A DNA stretch of 64,000 nucleotides from an uncultured Ruegeria sp. (GCF_947500045.1 NZ_CANMQQ010000015.1:1-64000), one strand, 5' to 3'. Positions 51,664 through 61,334 are shown, counted from the first letter of the stretch. Numbers and translations are program-made. Notes: generated by a model from the letters alone, not told the origin.

Positions 51664-52641
51664 TTACTGAGAAGAGTTGAACGCATCGACGATGGCTTTG
51701 CCTTCGTCACCAGCGGCTTCAAGCCATTCATTGGTCATGGTGACGCCGATCTCTTTCAGCTCATTCGTCATCTGCTCCGAGGCTGGACCAACAGTCATAC
51801 CGCCATCGCGCAGACCCTGCAGGGTAAAGCCGGTATATTCCTTGGCACGCCAGTTTCCGGCATATTCGGCCAGTTCTGCACAACCCTTGATGACGTTCTT
51901 GCTGGCATCCGAAACGCCAGCCCAGACATCCGAATTCACCATCACGTAGTTGCGCGGCAGCCAAGCATCTACTTCATAGAAATAATTCAGGCTTTCCCAG
52001 ACCTTGCGGTCATAGCCGGTTGAGCCGGACGACACCATTGAGTCCGCGACACCAGTGGCAAAAGCCTGGCTGATTTCTGCAGCCTCAATTGTGACCGGCA
52101 GCATCCCTGTAAGTTCGGCCAACCGCGACGTGGCGTTGTTGTAGGACCGGAACTTGATGCCTTCCATTTCAGCGACCGAGTTCACCTCGTCCTTGAAGTA
52201 AAGGCCCTGAGGCGGCCATGGCACTGCATAAAGCAGGGTCAGGTTCTGTTCAGCCAACAGCTTTTCGATCGAAGGTTTGGCCGCGTCCCAAAGCTTGGCG
52301 CTATCATCAAATGACGTTGCCAGAAACGGAATCGAGTCAAACCCGAACAGCGCGTTTTCGTTCTGATGACCGGATAACAAACGCTCACCAATCGGGGCCT
52401 GCCCGGTTTGGATCGCGCGCTTGATATCGCCCCCCTTGAACAGAGAGCCCGAGGGATGCGTGACGATTTCAATCTCACCACCTGTACCGGTGGTCACGCA
52501 TTTGGCGAATTCGGCGCCCGTGGCCGAGTGGAAATTTGATGCCGAATAGGCCATCGGCATGTCCCATTTCTCGGCCATCGCCGGTGCGGCTGCGGCAGCT
52601 GTCAGCGCGGTTGCCGCCAGAAGGCTTGTCAATTTCTTCAT
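51664..52641 (-). CDS. TRAP transporter substrate-binding protein (DctP family)
   Basis: A 325-residue periplasmic protein. Its signal peptide is MKKLTSLLAATALTAAAAAP with likely cleavage after AMA, followed by the DctP/TAXI-like fold. The RSYNNATSRLAELTGMLPV segment contains the Arg and neighbouring residues that usually clamp a substrate carboxylate. The start at 52641 is chosen because it directly precedes the signal peptide; a longer frame from 52686 adds a non-signal extension. It follows the DadA-like gene by 51 bp. The ligand is probably a carboxylated compound used by the DadA-like and enolase-superfamily enzymes. Confidence 0.9.
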   Translation of the reverse strand: MKKLTSLLAATALTAAAAAPAMAEKWDMPMAYSASNFHSATGAEFAKCVTTGTGGEIEIVTHPSGSLFKGGDIKRAIQTGQAPIGERLLSGHQNENALFGFDSIPFLATSFDDSAKLWDAAKPSIEKLLAEQNLTLLYAVPWPPQGLYFKDEVNSVAEMEGIKFRSYNNATSRLAELTGMLPVTIEAAEISQAFATGVADSMVSSGSTGYDRKVWESLNYFYEVDAWLPRNYVMVNSDVWAGVSDASKNVIKGCAELAEYAGNWRAKEYTGFTLQGLRDGGMTVGPASEQMTNELKEIGVTMTNEWLEAAGDEGKAIVDAFNSSQ

Positions 52642-52692
52642 TATCTTCTCCCTGTTGAATGTCGAGTTGCCGATATTTCTCTGCAACCGTTT

Positions 52693-53943
52693 TTATGTTG
52701 CGAACCGTGAGGGTGCGTAGACGCTCATGTCCGTGTTCGGGGTTCTGCCCGCAATCATTTGCGCAAGAAGTCTCCCCGTTTTTGGCCCGCCTGTCAGGCC
52801 GATATGGTGATGGCCAAAGCCCATATATGCACCGTTGATACCCGGAGCCTCACCAATGATCGGGATCGAGTCAGTCGGTGCAGGGCGGTGCCCCATCCAT
52901 TCCACTTCCTCCTTCCAAGTCAAACCCGGGAAGGCCATCCGGGCGTTCTTGCGCATCAGTTCAAATGGCGCGCGAGACGGCGGCGCACCAAGCCCGCCAA
53001 ATTCCACGATGCCCGCCAGCCGAATGCGCCCGTCCATCGGTGTCGCGACAAATTTGCCCGAAACCACCATGACAGGACTGCGTGGCGTGGCAGAAGGCTC
53101 TACAAGTTCAAGATGATAGCCGCGTTCGCTTTCAAGGGGAACAGAAACGCCCAAACGCTTGGCCAGAGGTCCAGACCAGACGCCCGCAGTTACGATCACG
53201 GTGTCACATGCAATTGTTTCACCACCTGCACGAACGCCGGTTGCTTTACCGTTCTCTTGAACCACATCATCGACAGCGGCACGCAGAATGGTGCCTCCAT
53301 TTGCTTCCACATGTGCCGCCAGATCTTTGACATAACGACCTGGATCCGTGATATGACCATGATCCGAGAGTTTCGCCGCAAAGCCGATATCTTCACTATA
53401 AACGGGATCATAGGCGTGAAAGGCGGGGCCTTCCAGCTCGTCCCATGTGAACCCATTCCTGCGCCGGACGTCCCATCCAAACGCATCGTCTTTGTAGTGA
53501 GCCCGATCTTTGTACAGAAACAAGTAGTCTGATGGCATGATCCATTTTTCGGCCCCTGTGCCATCGGCCAGTGCTTTGTGATCGTTCAGACTGTCGCCAA
53601 TGACAGGTGTCAAAGCCGAAGCTATGCGCCCGACATCTGCAGCATTTGCATGGCTCAAATAACGCGTCATCCACGGGATCAACTTTGGAAGGTACCCCCA
53701 TTTCAGAAACAACGGCTGCGACGGGCTGAGAAGCATTCCGGGCGCTTTTCTCAGCAGCCCCGGCACTGTCACCGGAACAATCGAACAGGATGCCAATACG
53801 CCCCCGTTGCCGTGCGAGGTGCCTTCACCCGGTCCCGCCTTATCGATCAGGGTTACATCGTGACCGTCACGTTGCAGCCAAACCGCAGCAGAAACGCCAA
53901 CGATCCCCGCGCCAATGATGACTATGGTCTTTTTGCCGCTCAC
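52693..53943 (-). CDS. DadA-like FAD-dependent D-amino-acid dehydrogenase (second paralogue)
   Basis: A 416-residue flavoprotein with [20 protein letters not shown] near the N-terminus, [17 protein letters not shown] and the C-terminal [18 protein letters not shown]. It is related to the DadA-like enzyme at 41264 but clearly diverged. Its start overlaps the stop of the enolase-superfamily gene by 4 bp. An epimerase followed by a D-amino-acid oxidase would let the cell enter an L- or betaine-derived amino acid through its D form. Confidence 0.82.
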   Translation of the reverse strand: MSGKKTIVIIGAGIVGVSAAVWLQRDGHDVTLIDKAGPGEGTSHGNGGVLASCSIVPVTVPGLLRKAPGMLLSPSQPLFLKWGYLPKLIPWMTRYLSHANAADVGRIASALTPVIGDSLNDHKALADGTGAEKWIMPSDYLFLYKDRAHYKDDAFGWDVRRRNGFTWDELEGPAFHAYDPVYSEDIGFAAKLSDHGHITDPGRYVKDLAAHVEANGGTILRAAVDDVVQENGKATGVRAGGETIACDTVIVTAGVWSGPLAKRLGVSVPLESERGYHLELVEPSATPRSPVMVVSGKFVATPMDGRIRLAGIVEFGGLGAPPSRAPFELMRKNARMAFPGLTWKEEVEWMGHRPAPTDSIPIIGEAPGINGAYMGFGHHHIGLTGGPKTGRLLAQMIAGRTPNTDMSVYAPSRFAT

Positions 53944-55073
53944 GCCGCCACCGCCTTGGTTATTGCATAATGCTCCAGCTTGGACAGGTCGGGCCTGCTG
54001 CCCAAACCGGGCCCTTCAGGCACCACGACCTGGCCATCGCTTATCTGGAAAGGCTCTTCCAAAATATCTTCTTTCAGGAAGTAAGAAGCTTGATAAAACT
54101 CACAGCCTAATGTGATTTCAGGTGTTGCAGCGATCATGTGCGTGCCCGCCAGATGTGCTAATCCGGCTTCGAACATATCCCCGCCATAGGCTGTCAGACC
54201 ATGCGCGGCAGCGATACGGGCAACAGTCTGCCCGCGTGTCGGGCCGCCCGACTTCATGATTTTCACGGAAACCCCGTCACAAATACCTTCACGCGCCGCC
54301 CGCTCCATATCTTCAGGGCCAAAGACACTTTCGTCAGCCAACAGCGGCACATCGATCATTTGTCTCAGTTTGCGCATCATACCAAAATGATGAGCGCGTA
54401 CGGGTTGTTCGATGAAATCCGGGGTGAACTGTGCGACGTCACGAACCCGCGCCGGTGCGTCCTCGATGCTGAGCCCTTGGTTATAGTCCACACGGACTGA
54501 GAAATCCGGGTGATTCTGTGCAAGATACTCCAGCCGCATGATGTCGAAAGCGTGGTCCTTGAACCCGGTCTTGAGCTTTACGATCCCAACACCATCCGCC
54601 TGCAATCGCGCCAGCAATTCGATGTCTTGCGTAAAATCCGGGTTCGCAATCGAACAGCTGAGCGGAATGGCCTCCCGGCACTGTCCGCCCAGAAGGGACC
54701 ATACAGGAACTCCACCGATCCTGCCGGCAAGATCCAACAAAGCCGTTTCCAACGCCGCTTTGGCCTCGGTGCAGTGTGCCACTGCATGGGCCGCCCGCGC
54801 CATGATTGCGGAACGCTCACCGACTTTGGCCCCAACGACAAGGGGCCGCAAATAGCGATCGAGGGCAGCATAGGTGGCTTCGGGTGTACCGGTGAAAACG
54901 GACCAGGGCGAGGCTTCGCCAAACCCCTCACTGCCGTCTTCGGACCGCAGTCGCAGAACAACCACTTCGCAGACACCTTCGACCGACCCGATGCCGTGAT
55001 CCCGACGGGACGTGACCGGCAATTCAAGGTGCCAAAGATCGTACCCAATAATTTTCTGCGTCAGATCGCCCAT
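53940..55073 (-). CDS. Mandelate racemase / muconate lactonizing enzyme family (enolase superfamily) protein
   Basis: A 377-residue enolase-superfamily enzyme. The capping domain is N-terminal. In the barrel, KLKTGF carries the K-x-K acid/base, DYNQG and EQP supply metal ligands Asp and Glu, ADES gives the third acid ligand, and [10 protein letters not shown] carries the opposite Lys. Two Lys on opposite faces suit a racemase/epimerase or a dehydratase of an amino-acid-like substrate. It heads the operon enolase-DadA-DctPQM-BASS. Candidates are an amino-acid or betaine epimerase or a hydroxyproline dehydratase; sequence alone does not decide. Confidence 0.8.
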   Translation of the reverse strand: MGDLTQKIIGYDLWHLELPVTSRRDHGIGSVEGVCEVVVLRLRSEDGSEGFGEASPWSVFTGTPEATYAALDRYLRPLVVGAKVGERSAIMARAAHAVAHCTEAKAALETALLDLAGRIGGVPVWSLLGGQCREAIPLSCSIANPDFTQDIELLARLQADGVGIVKLKTGFKDHAFDIMRLEYLAQNHPDFSVRVDYNQGLSIEDAPARVRDVAQFTPDFIEQPVRAHHFGMMRKLRQMIDVPLLADESVFGPEDMERAAREGICDGVSVKIMKSGGPTRGQTVARIAAAHGLTAYGGDMFEAGLAHLAGTHMIAATPEITLGCEFYQASYFLKEDILEEPFQISDGQVVVPEGPGLGSRPDLSKLEHYAITKAVAA

Positions 55074-55081
55074 TGAACCCC

Positions 55082-55132
55082 CTGCCAGTGGCAGAAGCCT
55101 GCCTTGACCAGATTATCATTTCAAATATTATT
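55082..55132. promoter_or_regulatory. Divergent promoter/operator between enolase operon and LysR gene
   Basis: CTGCCAGTGGCAG at 55082-55094 is a perfect 13-bp palindrome just upstream of the enolase gene start. A plausible plus-strand promoter for the LysR gene is TTGACC at 55104-55109, a 17-bp spacer, then ATTATT at 55127-55132. The layout allows autoregulation and activation of the divergent operon. Confidence 0.4.
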
Positions 55133-55169
55133 TTATCGCGAGATCATCAGAAAAAGTGATGCATTAAAT

Positions 55170-56090
55170 ATGTCCCTGCGTTTTCGTCAGCTACAAGCCT
55201 TTCACGCCATAATGGAGACCGGAACCGTAACGGGTGCGGCCTCGGTCCTTGGAATATCGCAACCGGGTATCAGCAATCTGCTGGCACAGCTTGAACGCGA
55301 GGCACGGCTACCCCTGTTTGAGCGCAACAAAGGCCGCCTGCTTCCCACCCCCGAAGCCGAGCTTCTTTATCGCGAGGTCGACACGGTCGTTCGCGGGCTT
55401 GATCATGTGGCGCAGGCTGTGACTGACCTGCAGAACAAGCATCCCGGTCAATTGCAGGTTGCTGCGCCTCATTTGTTGTCCTTCGGCTTTATGCCGCGTG
55501 AAATTGCGCGCTTTGCTAAAAGTCGCCCGAACCTCTCGGTCAGCTTTCAATCGCAATATTCATCCAAGATTCAAGAGTGGGTGATCTCGGGCCTGTTTGA
55601 AATTGGTATTGTCGAGATGCCCATTCTGCATGACACGTTAAGCTATCAGGTCTTTCAGTTCGAAACGCTGGCCACCTTTCCGGAAAACAGCCATTTGGCT
55701 GCCTATGATGTGCTAACGCCCGAAATTCTGGAAAACGAGCCGTTCATTGTGATGGGTCCTGAACACCAAACTCACCGACGGACGCGGGACATTTTTCAAT
55801 CGGCGGAACGCACTTGGCGGACACAGATTCACACCCATCTGTCAGAAAACCTGCTGAGTTTCGTCAAACAAGGTATGGGGGTCGCAATGATCGACCCCTT
55901 CACCGTCACTTTTGATGGTGAAAGCGGATATCAGACCCGGCCCTTCCGACCTGCGGTGATGTTAGATATGGCTATCATCACCGCCAAAGGACGCCCCCTT
56001 TCAACGATCGGTCAGGATTTTCTAGCCCAGCTTACAACTTCGATTGCCACCTACGCGACCCATTCCGAAACCGGGGCAGCAGCCTCGTGA
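55170..56090 (+). CDS. LysR-family transcriptional regulator
   Basis: A 306-residue LTTR with HTH at 1-60 (FRQLQAFHAIMETGTVTGAASVLGISQPGISNLL), similar in type to the regulator at 11883. The ATG at 55170 is preferred because conservation begins there; an upstream in-frame start at 55104 is rejected. It is divergent from the enolase/DadA/TRAP operon and probably controls it. The 3' end overlaps the convergent TPP-enzyme gene by 40 bp. Confidence 0.87.
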   Translation: MSLRFRQLQAFHAIMETGTVTGAASVLGISQPGISNLLAQLEREARLPLFERNKGRLLPTPEAELLYREVDTVVRGLDHVAQAVTDLQNKHPGQLQVAAPHLLSFGFMPREIARFAKSRPNLSVSFQSQYSSKIQEWVISGLFEIGIVEMPILHDTLSYQVFQFETLATFPENSHLAAYDVLTPEILENEPFIVMGPEHQTHRRTRDIFQSAERTWRTQIHTHLSENLLSFVKQGMGVAMIDPFTVTFDGESGYQTRPFRPAVMLDMAIITAKGRPLSTIGQDFLAQLTTSIATYATHSETGAAAS

Positions 56091-57745
56091 AGTGGTTGTG
56101 AATGGATGTCGACCAAGGTTGGCCCATCATGCTCGACGGCTTGTTTCAAGACTTTGGGCAACTCTTCGGGATCTTTCACTGTCCATGATTTCACACCAAA
56201 TGCCTCGGCAACGGCGGCGTGGTTGGTGCGGTTGAAATCGACATTGTAAAATCGCTGACCAAACCCTGCGTTCTGCCCCGCTTTGATCCATCCAAAAGTC
56301 GAGTTCGAGAACACAATCGAGGTAATCGGCATGTTGTGCCGCACCATGGTTTCGAACTCACCGCAGGTAAATCCAAAAGAACCATCGCCCATCACGGACA
56401 GGGTTTTCACCGAAGGCCGCCCGACATGCGCGCCCATGGCAGCACCCAGTGAAAACCCCAGCGCACCATGCGCCCGGTTCGTGATGAAGTGCCGCCCTGA
56501 TTTTCGCCAGCGGTAATGCGCGCTGAAATAGGGACAGGGTGTACCGGGATCGGCGACGACAATCGCATCATCATCCAGAATGTCCATCAACGCAGCCATC
56601 ACCGCTTCGGGACGGATTGGTGTTTCGCGGCTGGCGGCAAGTGGGCTGAAAGCAGCAATTTTGGCCGCCCAAGCAGCGGTGGCTTTGGTTGCACCACCTA
56701 GCTGTGGCAGATCATGCCGTGCTTCCAGCGCCCTTGCCAAAGCTTCAAGCGCAAGACGGGCGTCGGCACATATCGCTACTTCTGTCGGATAGTTGGCGCC
56801 GATCACCATCGGGTCGCTATCGATATGAATGATGGTGGCATTGCGCGCGGGGCTTCTCCAGCGTTCTGTGGTAACTGATCCAGCACGACACCCGATGAAC
56901 AAGACCACATCGGCCTCGTCCACTACAGCGCGGGTTGCAGGCACCCCGCCGTTCGATCCTACTACACCAAGGGCAAAAGGGTCCGTCTCGGCAATAGACC
57001 CCTGCCCTGACACCGTCGTGGCAACTGGCATGTCCAGCAGGTCTGCAACTCGGCGCAGCGCGTCGCTTGCCCCGGACAGAACCGGCCCTCCCCCACAGAT
57101 GGCCACCGCGGATTTAGCATTTGCAAGAACGTCCGCCGCTGCCTCGATCGCATCCAAATCAGGCCCCGCGCGTTCCGCCGGATAGCTGCGATGCCGGGCA
57201 TCCGCCCAAATCTCTGACTCGTCGACCTGCGCTTTTTGGGTGTCAAATGGCAGTGCCAGATGAGTCGCTCCGGGTGTTCCGGTTGTCATCGCCCGGAACG
57301 CTTCACGCACCATGGCAGGCAGCCGCCTCGCATCGTCCAAAGACGCGTTCCATTTGGCCAATGGCTTGAACAGCGCAGGCTGGTCAAGTTCCGTCAAAGG
57401 GTACTTTCCACGGCTGGTCGTCGCCACATCGGAGGTGATTGCCAGAATGGGGACCGAGCTTTCGTTGGCCTCGACCACACCCGGCAGAATGTAAGTTGCC
57501 CCACCTCCGGATGGGCCTTCGCACACGCCGGGTTTGCCCGTCACCCGGGCATAGCCATCTGCCATATAGGCCGCGTGCCGCTCATCCCGCGTCAGGGTGT
57601 GTTGAATGCCGTGATCCATCCGCGCCAGCGCGTCATAGAATGGCAAGGTTGTATCGCCGCACAGGCCAAACATGTGTTTCACACCATGTGCCTCGAGCAT
57701 ACGAACCATTGCCTCAGCTCCGGTCAGGTAATTCGTTCCAGTCAT
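56051..57745 (-). CDS. Thiamine-diphosphate-dependent enzyme, acetolactate synthase-like
   Basis: A 564-residue three-domain TPP enzyme. The N-terminal Pyr domain has a catalytic Glu (TRDERHAAYMADGYAR), the central domain is at about 190-330, and the C-terminal PP domain has the GDGSFGF...N motif. AGGAG lies 8 nt before the ATG at 57745. It is not Xsc (sulfoacetaldehyde acetyltransferase) by its N-terminal motifs, and no ilvN-type regulatory subunit is near, so a catabolic decarboxylase or lyase is likelier than acetolactate synthase. It is divergent from a GntR gene across a palindrome, and thus probably its target. Confidence 0.8.
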   Translation of the reverse strand: MTGTNYLTGAEAMVRMLEAHGVKHMFGLCGDTTLPFYDALARMDHGIQHTLTRDERHAAYMADGYARVTGKPGVCEGPSGGGATYILPGVVEANESSVPILAITSDVATTSRGKYPLTELDQPALFKPLAKWNASLDDARRLPAMVREAFRAMTTGTPGATHLALPFDTQKAQVDESEIWADARHRSYPAERAGPDLDAIEAAADVLANAKSAVAICGGGPVLSGASDALRRVADLLDMPVATTVSGQGSIAETDPFALGVVGSNGGVPATRAVVDEADVVLFIGCRAGSVTTERWRSPARNATIIHIDSDPMVIGANYPTEVAICADARLALEALARALEARHDLPQLGGATKATAAWAAKIAAFSPLAASRETPIRPEAVMAALMDILDDDAIVVADPGTPCPYFSAHYRWRKSGRHFITNRAHGALGFSLGAAMGAHVGRPSVKTLSVMGDGSFGFTCGEFETMVRHNMPITSIVFSNSTFGWIKAGQNAGFGQRFYNVDFNRTNHAAVAEAFGVKSWTVKDPEELPKVLKQAVEHDGPTLVDIHSQPLHEAAAPVSEWVA

Positions 57746-57775
57746 GGTCGGTAACTCCTTTGATTCCATCTGCAC

Positions 57776-57797
57776 ACAGAACTGTATACAGTTTTGT
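57776..57797. promoter_or_regulatory. Imperfect 22-bp palindrome, GntR operator candidate
   Basis: The core CTGTATACAG at 57782-57791 is a perfect 10-bp palindrome. The symmetry extends to 57776-57797 with one mismatched pair (57779/57794). It lies between the divergent TPP-enzyme and GntR genes, 30-60 bp from both starts. FCD-type GntR proteins favour such short TnGTnnACnA-like dyads, so it should control both genes. Confidence 0.6.
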
Positions 57798-57855
57798 ATA
57801 TTGATTTCAAGAATGACCTGTGGCACCTGTAGACCAAAGTGCAAAGGACGGTATT

Positions 57856-58560
57856 ATGGCGGGTCCACGCGTTGATGATATCTATGATCAGGTAAAGGCG
57901 ATGGCAGTTTCATTTCGCCTGCGCCCCGGTGATCGACTAAATGAGGTAGCGCTGTCCAAAGATCTGGGGGTCAGCCGCACCCCCTTGCGTGAGGCACTGA
58001 ACAGGCTGGTGGCCGAACGGTTGTTCGATTTCCGCCCGGGGCAAGGTTTCTTCTGCCGTCCGCTGGATGCCCAGAGCGTGTTCGATCTGTTCGAACTGCG
58101 CCAAATCATCGAAACCGCTGCCGCACGTATCGCCTGCACCAAGGCCTCGGCAGCTCAACTGCAGGCGCTTAACGATGAGCTTTATGCGACAGGCATAGAT
58201 ATTACTGGGCTCACCGTCCAAGAGGCCGTGACCCGGGACGAGGCGTTCCATCTAGGCATCGCCAAGCTATCGGGCAATATGGAGCTGCTACAGACCCTGA
58301 CGCGGATCAACGAACGCATTCGCTATATCCGCTGGATCTCCATGAGCCTTGACCGGGTTCAGCGCTCAAAAGACGAACATAAACGTGTCATGCAGGCCTT
58401 GATGGACCGCGATCCGGATGAGGCCGCACATATACTAGGTGCTCACATCAACAAGCGTATGGATCAGGTGCAGGACGCCGTGCGCCATGGAATATCCAGT
58501 ATTTACATGGAAGGGTCCGATAAGATCTCGACCCGCATTATTCAGGAGGCGCAGCCATGA
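57856..58560 (+). CDS. GntR-family regulator, FadR/FCD subfamily
   Basis: A 234-residue regulator with an N-terminal winged HTH (LSKDLGVSRTPLREALNRLV) and a C-terminal all-helical FCD domain (about 80-215) that binds a small carboxylate through metal-coordinating Asp/His residues. The start at 57856 has AAAGGACG about 6 nt upstream. Its stop overlaps the racemase-family gene start by 4 bp, making a coupled pair. It likely represses itself, the racemase gene and the divergent TPP-enzyme gene. Confidence 0.88.
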   Translation: MAGPRVDDIYDQVKAMAVSFRLRPGDRLNEVALSKDLGVSRTPLREALNRLVAERLFDFRPGQGFFCRPLDAQSVFDLFELRQIIETAAARIACTKASAAQLQALNDELYATGIDITGLTVQEAVTRDEAFHLGIAKLSGNMELLQTLTRINERIRYIRWISMSLDRVQRSKDEHKRVMQALMDRDPDEAAHILGAHINKRMDQVQDAVRHGISSIYMEGSDKISTRIIQEAQP

Positions 58561-59270
58561 TCGCTCAGGGTGGAAAATCCATCTACGGTGCGTCTGTTGG
58601 CATACTGATGCTGGACGCGCAGTTCCCGCGAATACCTGGCGACATGGGCAATGCACAAACCTGGCCATTCCCGGTGCTCTACCGTGTCGTGCGGGACGCC
58701 TCACCCGATCTTGTGGTCCGGCATCGGGCCGAGGGGATGCTGGGCGCGTTTATCGATGCCGCCCGAGACCTCGTCAAAGACGGGGTGGATGGGATCGCCA
58801 CCAATTGCGGTTTCCTCTCGCTGTTTCAAAAGGAACTGTCCGAAGCTGTATCCGTCCCGGTCGCAACCTCCTCTCTGATGCAGGTCGAGATGGTCAATCG
58901 GATTTTGCCCGCGGGGAAACGCGCCGGAGTGCTGACCATATCCGCTTCAACACTGACCAAAGACCACCTGACAAGCGCCCATGTGCCCGACGGCACACCA
59001 ATTGGCACAACCGAAGACGGCAGCGAATTCACCTCGGCGATCCTTGGAAATAGGCTGACACTGGATGTAGACAAAGCCCGCGTCGACAATGTCGAAGCAG
59101 CACTTGCGTTGCAGTCCGGCAACCCGGACCTTGGGGCCATTGTGTTGGAATGCACAAACATGTGCCCCTACGCGCTGGATATTCAGAAGGCGACAGGCCT
59201 GCCGGTTTTTTCCATCGTGACCTTCGTAAACTGGTTTCAGGCCGGGCTGATTCCACCTGCGTATCCTTAG
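58557..59270 (+). CDS. Aspartate/glutamate racemase superfamily protein
   Basis: A 237-residue protein of the Asp/Glu racemase fold. The two Cys of the superfamily are in ATNCGFL (about residue 83) and LECTNM (about 197). The superfamily includes amino-acid and hydantoin racemases, maleate isomerase and arylmalonate decarboxylase. It starts 4 bp inside the GntR gene. With the divergent TPP enzyme it may act on a dicarboxylate or hydantoin-type compound; substrate not known. Confidence 0.78.
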   Translation: MIAQGGKSIYGASVGILMLDAQFPRIPGDMGNAQTWPFPVLYRVVRDASPDLVVRHRAEGMLGAFIDAARDLVKDGVDGIATNCGFLSLFQKELSEAVSVPVATSSLMQVEMVNRILPAGKRAGVLTISASTLTKDHLTSAHVPDGTPIGTTEDGSEFTSAILGNRLTLDVDKARVDNVEAALALQSGNPDLGAIVLECTNMCPYALDIQKATGLPVFSIVTFVNWFQAGLIPPAYP

Positions 59271-59349
59271 GACCTCGCATTGCCGGACGCCTTCGCGCGG
59301 GCATGGCCAATAGGCCTTTGACGCCAACTCCTCCTTCTCACTGATTAAT

Positions 59350-59394
59350 ATGTTAAGGAATGCGCTTGACCTCTGGCAATATTTTACTTAACAT
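59350..59394 (+). promoter_or_regulatory. hpa operon promoter with flanking inverted repeat
   Basis: ATGTTAAG at 59350-59357 and its exact inverse CTTAACAT at 59387-59394 bracket a promoter: -35 TTGACC at 59366-59371, a 17-bp spacer, then TAACAT at 59389-59394. The right arm overlaps the -10 hexamer, as expected for a repressor site. hpa operons are usually repressed by a MarR-type HpaR, whose gene is not in the window. Confidence 0.5.
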
Positions 59395-59420
59395 GTTTAT
59401 TAATAAAGCAGTGAGGAACC

Positions 59421-59819
59421 ATGCCGCATTTTCACGTCGAATACTCGGGGAACCTCGAAGATATCGTGGACATGGGCGGCTTGTGCGAATGCATCCGCGC
59501 AACAGCAGCCGGCATTGACACGTTCCCGATGCCGGGCATTCGCGTGCGCGCGGTGCGGGTTGATCACTATGCCATCGCCGACGGAAACCCGGTGCATGGA
59601 TTTATCGACATCTCGGTCCGTATCCGCGCGGGCCGTTCCGCCGACATAAAACAGGACGCTACCCAGCGCATTTTTGAGGCGGTCGGCGCATATCTGGCCC
59701 CGGCCATGACGCGCCACTCAATCGCATTGTCGCTTGAAATGCGCGACATCGACCCCGAACTTTCGCCTAAAACTGGCACCATCCGGGATCACTTGGGTGT
59801 GCCCCCGCAGGAGACCTGA
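59421..59819 (+). CDS. hpaF: 5-carboxymethyl-2-hydroxymuconate Delta-isomerase
   Basis: A 132-residue tautomerase-superfamily enzyme. It begins with Met-Pro, and Pro2 is the catalytic base after Met removal. MPHFHVEYSGNLED and the HGFIDISVRIRAGRS segment match HpaF/CHMI. It isomerises 5-carboxymethyl-2-hydroxymuconate in the homoprotocatechuate meta-cleavage pathway. GAGGAACC precedes the ATG. It is first in the hpa operon here. Confidence 0.88.
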   Translation: MPHFHVEYSGNLEDIVDMGGLCECIRATAAGIDTFPMPGIRVRAVRVDHYAIADGNPVHGFIDISVRIRAGRSADIKQDATQRIFEAVGAYLAPAMTRHSIALSLEMRDIDPELSPKTGTIRDHLGVPPQET

Positions 59820-59822
59820 CGC

Positions 59823-61334
59823 ATGAGCGCACTGGACACAAACATCGAAAAACTGACCGGATATTTGGCCCGGTTCCAGGACACAGGGATCAAGAACCGG
59901 ATCAACGGCAAAGATCGCGACGGGTCCGGTGGCGTGTTTCAATCGACAACACCCGTTGACAAATCCACTATCTGCGACGTAGCCCGCAGCACCGAGACCG
60001 ATGTGGATGCAGCGGCACAGGCCGCACGGGATGCCTTTCCAGCCTGGCGCGACTTGCCCGCGACGGAACGCAAGAAAATTCTGATCAACATTGCAGATGC
60101 GATCGAAGCCCGCGCCGAAGAGATTGCCCTGTGCGAATGCTGGGACACGGGTCAGACTTGGCGCTTCATGTCCAAGGCAGCTTTGCGCGGGGCTGAGAAC
60201 TTTCGCTACTTTGCCGATCAGGTGGTGCAGGCGCGAGACGGGCAGCAATTGAAATCGCCGACGTTGATGAATGTCACCACCCGTGTACCCATTGGCCCGG
60301 TGGGTGTGATCACCCCTTGGAACACACCGTTCATGCTCAGCACCTGGAAAATCGCACCCGCGCTGGCGGCGGGCTGTACGGTGGTTCACAAACCGGCCGA
60401 GGACAGCCCCCTGACCGCCCGTCTGTTGGTGGAGATCGCGGAAGAGGCCGGGCTGCCGCCAGGGGTTTTGAACACCGTGAACGGCTTTGGTCATGATGCC
60501 GGCAAGCGCCTGACCGAACATCCTGCGATCAAGGCAATCGCCTTTGTTGGAGAAAGCCGCACCGGAAGCATCATCACCAAGCAAGGGGCAGATACACTCA
60601 AGCGGATGCACCTTGAACTGGGCGGCAAAAACCCGGTTGTCGTGTTTGATGACGCCGATCTGGATCGCGCACTGGATGCGGTGATCTTCATGATCTATTC
60701 GATCAATGGTGAACGCTGCACGTCATCATCCCGCCTGTTGGTGCAGGACACCATCAAGGAAGAATTCGAGGCCCGCCTGATCGAGCGTGTAAACAATATC
60801 AAGGTTGGCCATCCACTGGACCCAGCAACCGAGATCGGACCGATTGTAACCGAAGAACACTATGACAAAGTCACCAGCTACTTCGACATTGCAAAAGAAG
60901 ACGGTGCGACAGTCGCTGCGGGCGGCGTAAAGGTCGGCGACGAAGGCTATTTCGTCCGCCCGACCCTGTTCACCAATGCCACCAACCAGATGCGGATCGC
61001 ACGCGAGGAAATCTTTGGTCCGGTGCTGACTTCGATCCCCTTTTCGACCGAAGAAGACGCGCTGGCCATGGCAAACGACACTGACTACGGCCTGACCGGC
61101 TATGTCTGGACCAACGATCTGGCGCGCGCGCTGCGCTTTACTGACAAGCTTGAAGCTGGAATGATCTGGGTAAACTCGGAGAACGTCCGGCACCTGCCCG
61201 CCCCGTTTGGTGGAGTAAAGGCCTCGGGCATCGGGCGCGACGGCGGTGATTGGAGCTTTGAGTTCTATATGGAGCAAAAGCACATCGGCTTTGCCACCGG
61301 ACAACATAAAATCATGCAACTGGGTAAGCTATAA
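59823..61334 (+). CDS. hpaE: 5-carboxymethyl-2-hydroxymuconate semialdehyde dehydrogenase
   Basis: A 503-residue ALDH of the HpaE group. ELGGKNPVVV carries the catalytic Glu (about 262) and GERCTSSSR the nucleophilic Cys (about 296). It oxidises the ring-cleavage semialdehyde with NAD+. It starts 3 bp after hpaF with GGAG upstream and is followed by hpaD. The family call is strengthened by the unbroken F-E-D-G-H gene order. Confidence 0.88.
   Translation: MSALDTNIEKLTGYLARFQDTGIKNRINGKDRDGSGGVFQSTTPVDKSTICDVARSTETDVDAAAQAARDAFPAWRDLPATERKKILINIADAIEARAEEIALCECWDTGQTWRFMSKAALRGAENFRYFADQVVQARDGQQLKSPTLMNVTTRVPIGPVGVITPWNTPFMLSTWKIAPALAAGCTVVHKPAEDSPLTARLLVEIAEEAGLPPGVLNTVNGFGHDAGKRLTEHPAIKAIAFVGESRTGSIITKQGADTLKRMHLELGGKNPVVVFDDADLDRALDAVIFMIYSINGERCTSSSRLLVQDTIKEEFEARLIERVNNIKVGHPLDPATEIGPIVTEEHYDKVTSYFDIAKEDGATVAAGGVKVGDEGYFVRPTLFTNATNQMRIAREEIFGPVLTSIPFSTEEDALAMANDTDYGLTGYVWTNDLARALRFTDKLEAGMIWVNSENVRHLPAPFGGVKASGIGRDGGDWSFEFYMEQKHIGFATGQHKIMQLGKL

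Noticed and set aside
53940..55073. 4-hydroxyproline betaine epimerase (HpbD)
   Set aside because: Fold agrees, but motif detail (KLKTGF and the flanking segments) does not clearly match what I recall of HpbD; left as family-level call.
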